NCBI GenBank assembly: GCA_015061815.1
Contig: SUVW01000006.1
Span: 1 to 64,000 of the forward strand
Source of the DNA: Lentisphaerota bacterium
GTDB lineage: Bacteria > Verrucomicrobiota > Lentisphaeria > Victivallales > Victivallaceae
Direction: 5' to 3'
Length of the DNA stretch: 64,000 nt
A model generated the notes under the pieces. It ran no database searches and had not been told where the DNA came from. It saw nothing but the letters and a program-made list of their open reading frames with translations. Positions 60,923 to 64,000 of this stretch are shown here, piece after piece. Every line of letters starts with the position of its first letter. The stretch's first letter is position 1. The position numbers and the translations under genes are program-made.

Positions 60923-63574
60923 ATGAAAAAAATCATTTATTGCTTCTTGGGGTTGTTCTGCTTGCTCACATTTCAGGCAGATGCTCTTTCAATTCCGGCA
61001 TTGAGCAACATCTTGAGTCTGAAAATTTATATATTGCCGGAACAATTGAATAAAGAAATCCTTTTTACCTTCTTTAAAAAAGACAGTAACGGCAGAGCAG
61101 GGGCGGATGCATTGGCCTTTGCGGTTTACTCCCCGTCAGGAAAATCGGTTTTTGAATACAGCATTCCGGATGATGGAGAAACCGGCAATCAGTGGAAGCC
61201 CGGTCCCCGGCAGAAAGCGGAAGTCAGATTTATTCCCCGGGAAAAAGGAGTATATACCCTGCAATTCAAGATGAGTTGCGATGCTTATTTATATTTCGAC
61301 AACAATGAGGTGAAAAACTGTCATATCGGCTTGAGTAATTCCAATTTCCGCACCGGTGGTCCGCATACTCCGGCTCATCTGTACTTTTACCTGCCGGTGA
61401 ATAAGGTCGGCGAATCCGGAATCGTTGATATTTCCAGCAGCTACATGCATTACAATCAAATATCAAACATGAATATTACCGGCGGAGGCAAAGTTTTTTA
61501 TAAAAATTTCACAGCTGCCCCGGCACCGAATAAAACTAAAATATTCGCCCATCACTTTCTTATTGACCGCAAAAATCCGCATACACTTTATGAATTGCAG
61601 GCCTCAAAATTCAGTGTCATTGACTTTGTTCCCAAACTTTATCCGCAATTAACATTTTTCTTCAGCAAAAAAGGAGCTGAAGCTTTCAAACCGTACCTTT
61701 TTAAAAGCAACACTTCCCCAAACTCGATCATTATTTCTGCCACCGATGCAGCAATCCCATTTGCTCTCGGAGCAGGGGAGAGTTACTGTATAAAATACAT
61801 CCCCGGCAAAAAAGAAAAGCAATTCAAATTTTCAGCAGACATTCTGGGAAAAAAATATACATTCGATAATAAAAAAAATACCATTTTATTCAATGCGCCG
61901 CATGACAACTGTTTTCCCAGTATAAAAACAGTTCCACAGGCAGATGGCAAATTCAGCATTACCCGGGTGGTCGAAAAAAGAACCACAATTGAATCCCCCG
62001 CCGATGCCGAGATCATCTCCCCGGTTGACGGCAAAATACATATCAAAGCACTGGAAGTGAAAAAAGCAAAAAAGTATATTTTCAATCTCGTTCATGAACG
62101 GGGCAAAAAAATACAACTTATATCCAATATTCCGGAAACAAGCGGTGAAGCAGCAGAACTTATCCCCGGCGTATGGCAGGTAAGCTGCACGACAGATCGG
62201 GATATTGTGCCGGGACCGCCCAGTTATTTTGCCATAAAGAATCCTGCAAAAACCAGCCCGATTTTTATGCACGGATATATTCCTGCGATGGATTCAAGCG
62301 TAAAATCAGTTAAAGAGATATCTTTAACTTCTCCGGTAAAGCTATCCGACGCGATCGATTTTACTAAAAGCACATTTACGGTTTCCGGAAAAAAATATCA
62401 GGTAAAAGCTCTTGATGGTAATCGCGTAGGAATACCAGGCGAAGGACTTCAGCTCAACAACGGAAAAATCGACATTCAAGCCGATATTTATGACCGGGAC
62501 GGAAACTTCAGTCATTACGAATGGTGTTTTATGCTGAATGCCGACATCCGGAAAACCATCAGCTTCAATTCCGATGGAATAATGATCCTGAACGGCAGAA
62601 AATTTCTGCCATTGATATGTTATCCCCCGGAAATCATTAAAACAGATGACAGCGGATTCAACACTGTTTTGCCAAACACCCTTACGCCATTGCCTGCACT
62701 GGATATTTACCTCAAACAGAATTTAAAAAGTCTGGATTCCGGTTGTGTATTTCGAGGATTCTACACCGCTGCTGACTCAACTCCGCTGCTTGATGTTGAA
62801 CGTTATCTGCAAGGGCAGGGCGGTCGTCATCCGGCCCGTATCGGTGCATGGCTGGATGAAGCAGATGCCCATGTTTCCGATGAATATACCAGAGAAACCT
62901 TGTCCGGATATCAGAAATTTACCACAAACAGCGGTGTGGTCGGCGTTTGTACCACAGGAAGCAATCGCTATGCCGATATGGCGAAAATGGGAGATTATCT
63001 GATGATAGATGTCTATCCCCGGGAAAATGTACTTTCTCTGGATATTTACTTCGCACAAGCCATGAATGATGCTGCCGGGAAACCGGTATGGCAGCTCAAT
63101 CAGGGATTTGACTTCGATTACAGCAACCGGAATCCGGCAACGATGATCCCGGATCCCACGATGTTGAGATACGCTCACTGGGCCGCTTTCAGACACGGTC
63201 TGCAGGGGTTGGGGCTGTACATGTGCGGCGGCAGCCGCTACTGCCTGTATCCATCTATGTGGCAACATGTTGTTGAACTCTACCGGCAGGCGGCAACATT
63301 GAACTTTGTCCTTGTGGAACCTACTGTAACGGAGTCGATTATTTCAACGAAATCCCCATATTTGAAAAGCCGTATACTCCGTTACCGCAACCGGTATTAT
63401 TTGATCATTCAAAATGCCTCAAACAACTCAATTGCCGCAAAAATCAAAGTTAAAGGTGATTTTGATCCACGCGTACGGGTTTTGTTTGAAAACCGTATTG
63501 TACAATTGGATAGAAATTGCTTCTACGATGTTTTTCAACCGTTGGACAGCCGCATTTTTGAGTTAATCAAATAA
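60923..63574 (+). CDS. Large exported protein of unknown function, glycosidase-like C-terminus
   Basis: An 883-residue protein with a signal peptide (about 1-22, ending in ADA) when started at 60923 (GGGAG about 13 nt upstream). The first 560 residues look like several beta-sandwich domains. The region from about 600 to 810 looks like a TIM barrel: FRGFYTAADSTPLLDVER, AWLDEADAHVSDEYTRE with acidic residues, YLMIDVYPRE and PVWQLNQGFD. The end is a small beta domain. I cannot assign a GH family. It follows the exported glycosidase and prepilin genes, suggesting a polysaccharide-related surface role. Confidence 0.65.
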   Translation: MKKIIYCFLGLFCLLTFQADALSIPALSNILSLKIYILPEQLNKEILFTFFKKDSNGRAGADALAFAVYSPSGKSVFEYSIPDDGETGNQWKPGPRQKAEVRFIPREKGVYTLQFKMSCDAYLYFDNNEVKNCHIGLSNSNFRTGGPHTPAHLYFYLPVNKVGESGIVDISSSYMHYNQISNMNITGGGKVFYKNFTAAPAPNKTKIFAHHFLIDRKNPHTLYELQASKFSVIDFVPKLYPQLTFFFSKKGAEAFKPYLFKSNTSPNSIIISATDAAIPFALGAGESYCIKYIPGKKEKQFKFSADILGKKYTFDNKKNTILFNAPHDNCFPSIKTVPQADGKFSITRVVEKRTTIESPADAEIISPVDGKIHIKALEVKKAKKYIFNLVHERGKKIQLISNIPETSGEAAELIPGVWQVSCTTDRDIVPGPPSYFAIKNPAKTSPIFMHGYIPAMDSSVKSVKEISLTSPVKLSDAIDFTKSTFTVSGKKYQVKALDGNRVGIPGEGLQLNNGKIDIQADIYDRDGNFSHYEWCFMLNADIRKTISFNSDGIMILNGRKFLPLICYPPEIIKTDDSGFNTVLPNTLTPLPALDIYLKQNLKSLDSGCVFRGFYTAADSTPLLDVERYLQGQGGRHPARIGAWLDEADAHVSDEYTRETLSGYQKFTTNSGVVGVCTTGSNRYADMAKMGDYLMIDVYPRENVLSLDIYFAQAMNDAAGKPVWQLNQGFDFDYSNRNPATMIPDPTMLRYAHWAAFRHGLQGLGLYMCGGSRYCLYPSMWQHVVELYRQAATLNFVLVEPTVTESIISTKSPYLKSRILRYRNRYYLIIQNASNNSIAAKIKVKGDFDPRVRVLFENRIVQLDRNCFYDVFQPLDSRIFELIK

Positions 63575-63600
63575 ATATTACCCTCCAAGTATTTTTAAGT

Positions 63601-63670
63601 TCTGCGCAAGACTGGGGATTTTATCCGAATTCAGTATATTCAGTGATCTTTCCGGTCTGCGCAGAGTTTT
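63601..63670 (+). terminator. Large hairpin after the 883-residue exported protein gene
   Basis: tctgcgca (63601-63608) pairs with tgcgcaga (63658-63665), continued by gactgg with ccggtc (63610-63615 with 63652-63657), around a 36-nt loop that itself contains a ggat/atcc hairpin. gtttt follows. It may be a terminator or a structured 3' end. Confidence 0.55.
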
Positions 63671-63981
63671 AAATAATATTGCAACGTCGCATAATATGCG
63701 TTATGTTAATTTGAATAGCGCGATTATTTACACCATTAACTTTGTAACACACTGTTTTTAAGAAGATTACATTTTTTGAAGCAATGGTTGTTAATAACTT
63801 GGTAATAATTGTCAACAAACAGCTGTTATTACAGAGCTGTTTTTGGAGCAGACACAAGGAGCTTGTGCTGTTTGGAAGAAAGTTTACTGTTTTAAGGCAA
63901 AGAGGATTGCATTTTTTCTTTACAGGATTTATATTATATGGATTTTATATCTATTGTAACTTTTTACAGAAAGGTTGAAAA
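63671..63981. other. AT-rich non-coding region before the last gene
   Basis: No convincing gene is visible; a 64-codon plus-strand frame (63784-63978) has no ribosome-binding site and lacks a protein-like pattern. Two small palindromes are seen: cgcataatatgcg (63688-63700), and acagct/agctgt (63819-63824 with 63835-63840) followed by TTTT, a weak terminator. Confidence 0.5.
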
Positions 63982-64000
63982 ATGATTCCGTTTTTTGTGT
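63982..64000 (+). CDS. Start of a gene cut by the window edge
   Basis: ATG at 63982 follows an AAAGGTTG site and opens a frame (MIPFFV) to the window end. Only six codons are visible, so the product cannot be named. Confidence 0.35.

Noticed and set aside
63784-63978. Small 64-residue protein
   Set aside because: No ribosome-binding site, unusual composition, and it overlaps a hairpin and the leader of the gene starting at 63982.

Overview
The window looks like chromosomal DNA of a Gram-negative member of the Lentisphaerota (Victivallis-like) or a close PVC relative, probably host- or gut-associated. This is inferred from the gene mix: a DUF4091 carbohydrate protein, prepilin-type FTLIE proteins with full-length hydrophobic helices, tandem secretin-like proteins, large exported proteins of unknown function, an N-acetylhexosamine 1-kinase cluster, and moderate GC. 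No phage, complete insertion sequence, CRISPR array or rRNA operon was seen. One tRNA-Gly(CCC) is present.

Layout. 1-2.2 kb: a DUF4091 gene with its own promoter and a LacI-type palindrome, bracketed by 84-bp direct repeats. 2.2-8.9 kb: amino-sugar metabolism, with a minus-strand operon (nucleotidyltransferase, NahK-like kinase, HAD phosphatase, PfkB kinase, unknown membrane protein) divergent from nagA. 8.9-15.6 kb: a minus-strand housekeeping run coaE-rho-ftsB-like-LysM lipoprotein-BI-1-coaB-psd-zinc ribbon, containing two long G/C homopolymers. 15.8-17.4 kb: mcsA-mcsB. 17.5-19.3 kb: a structured leader, a CorA variant and a membrane protein. 19.2-22.4 kb: gpsA, a TIM-barrel isomerase, nth and an acyltransferase. 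22.5-29.2 kb: a small HTH regulator, frr, a GT-C membrane protein, two secretin-like proteins and a lipoprotein. 29.3-31.0 kb: tmk-holB. 31.1-41.7 kb: a long plus-strand run with a stand-alone AICAR formyltransferase, a TPR protein, a SpoU methyltransferase, a WecA-like transferase, an aldolase/dehydrogenase fusion plus PfkB kinase, lon, an exported protein and a broken glycerophosphodiesterase gene.

41.8-48.9 kb (minus): an HTH-cupin-acyl-CoA synthetase fusion, tadA, a lipoprotein, the tRNA, a U32 peptidase and an orphan OppB-type permease. 49-57.4 kb: a GHMP (glucuronokinase-like) kinase overlapping a UTP-sugar-1-P uridylyltransferase, a DEAD helicase, an MFS transporter, an asparagine-synthetase homologue lacking the glutaminase Cys, and tsaE-CPBP protease-MarC. 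57.5-64 kb: an accessory stretch with an exported (alpha/alpha)6 glycosidase, a prepilin-like gene interrupted by a palindromic 34-bp tandem repeat, and an 883-residue exported protein.

The strongest leads for new biology are the prepilin gene whose reading frame depends on the copy number of the 34-bp repeat (59.9-60.8 kb), the corA leader with two mutually exclusive folds, the HTH-cupin-AMP-ligase fusion, and the glutaminase-dead asparagine synthetase homologue. All functions are read from sequence motifs only; no database search was possible.
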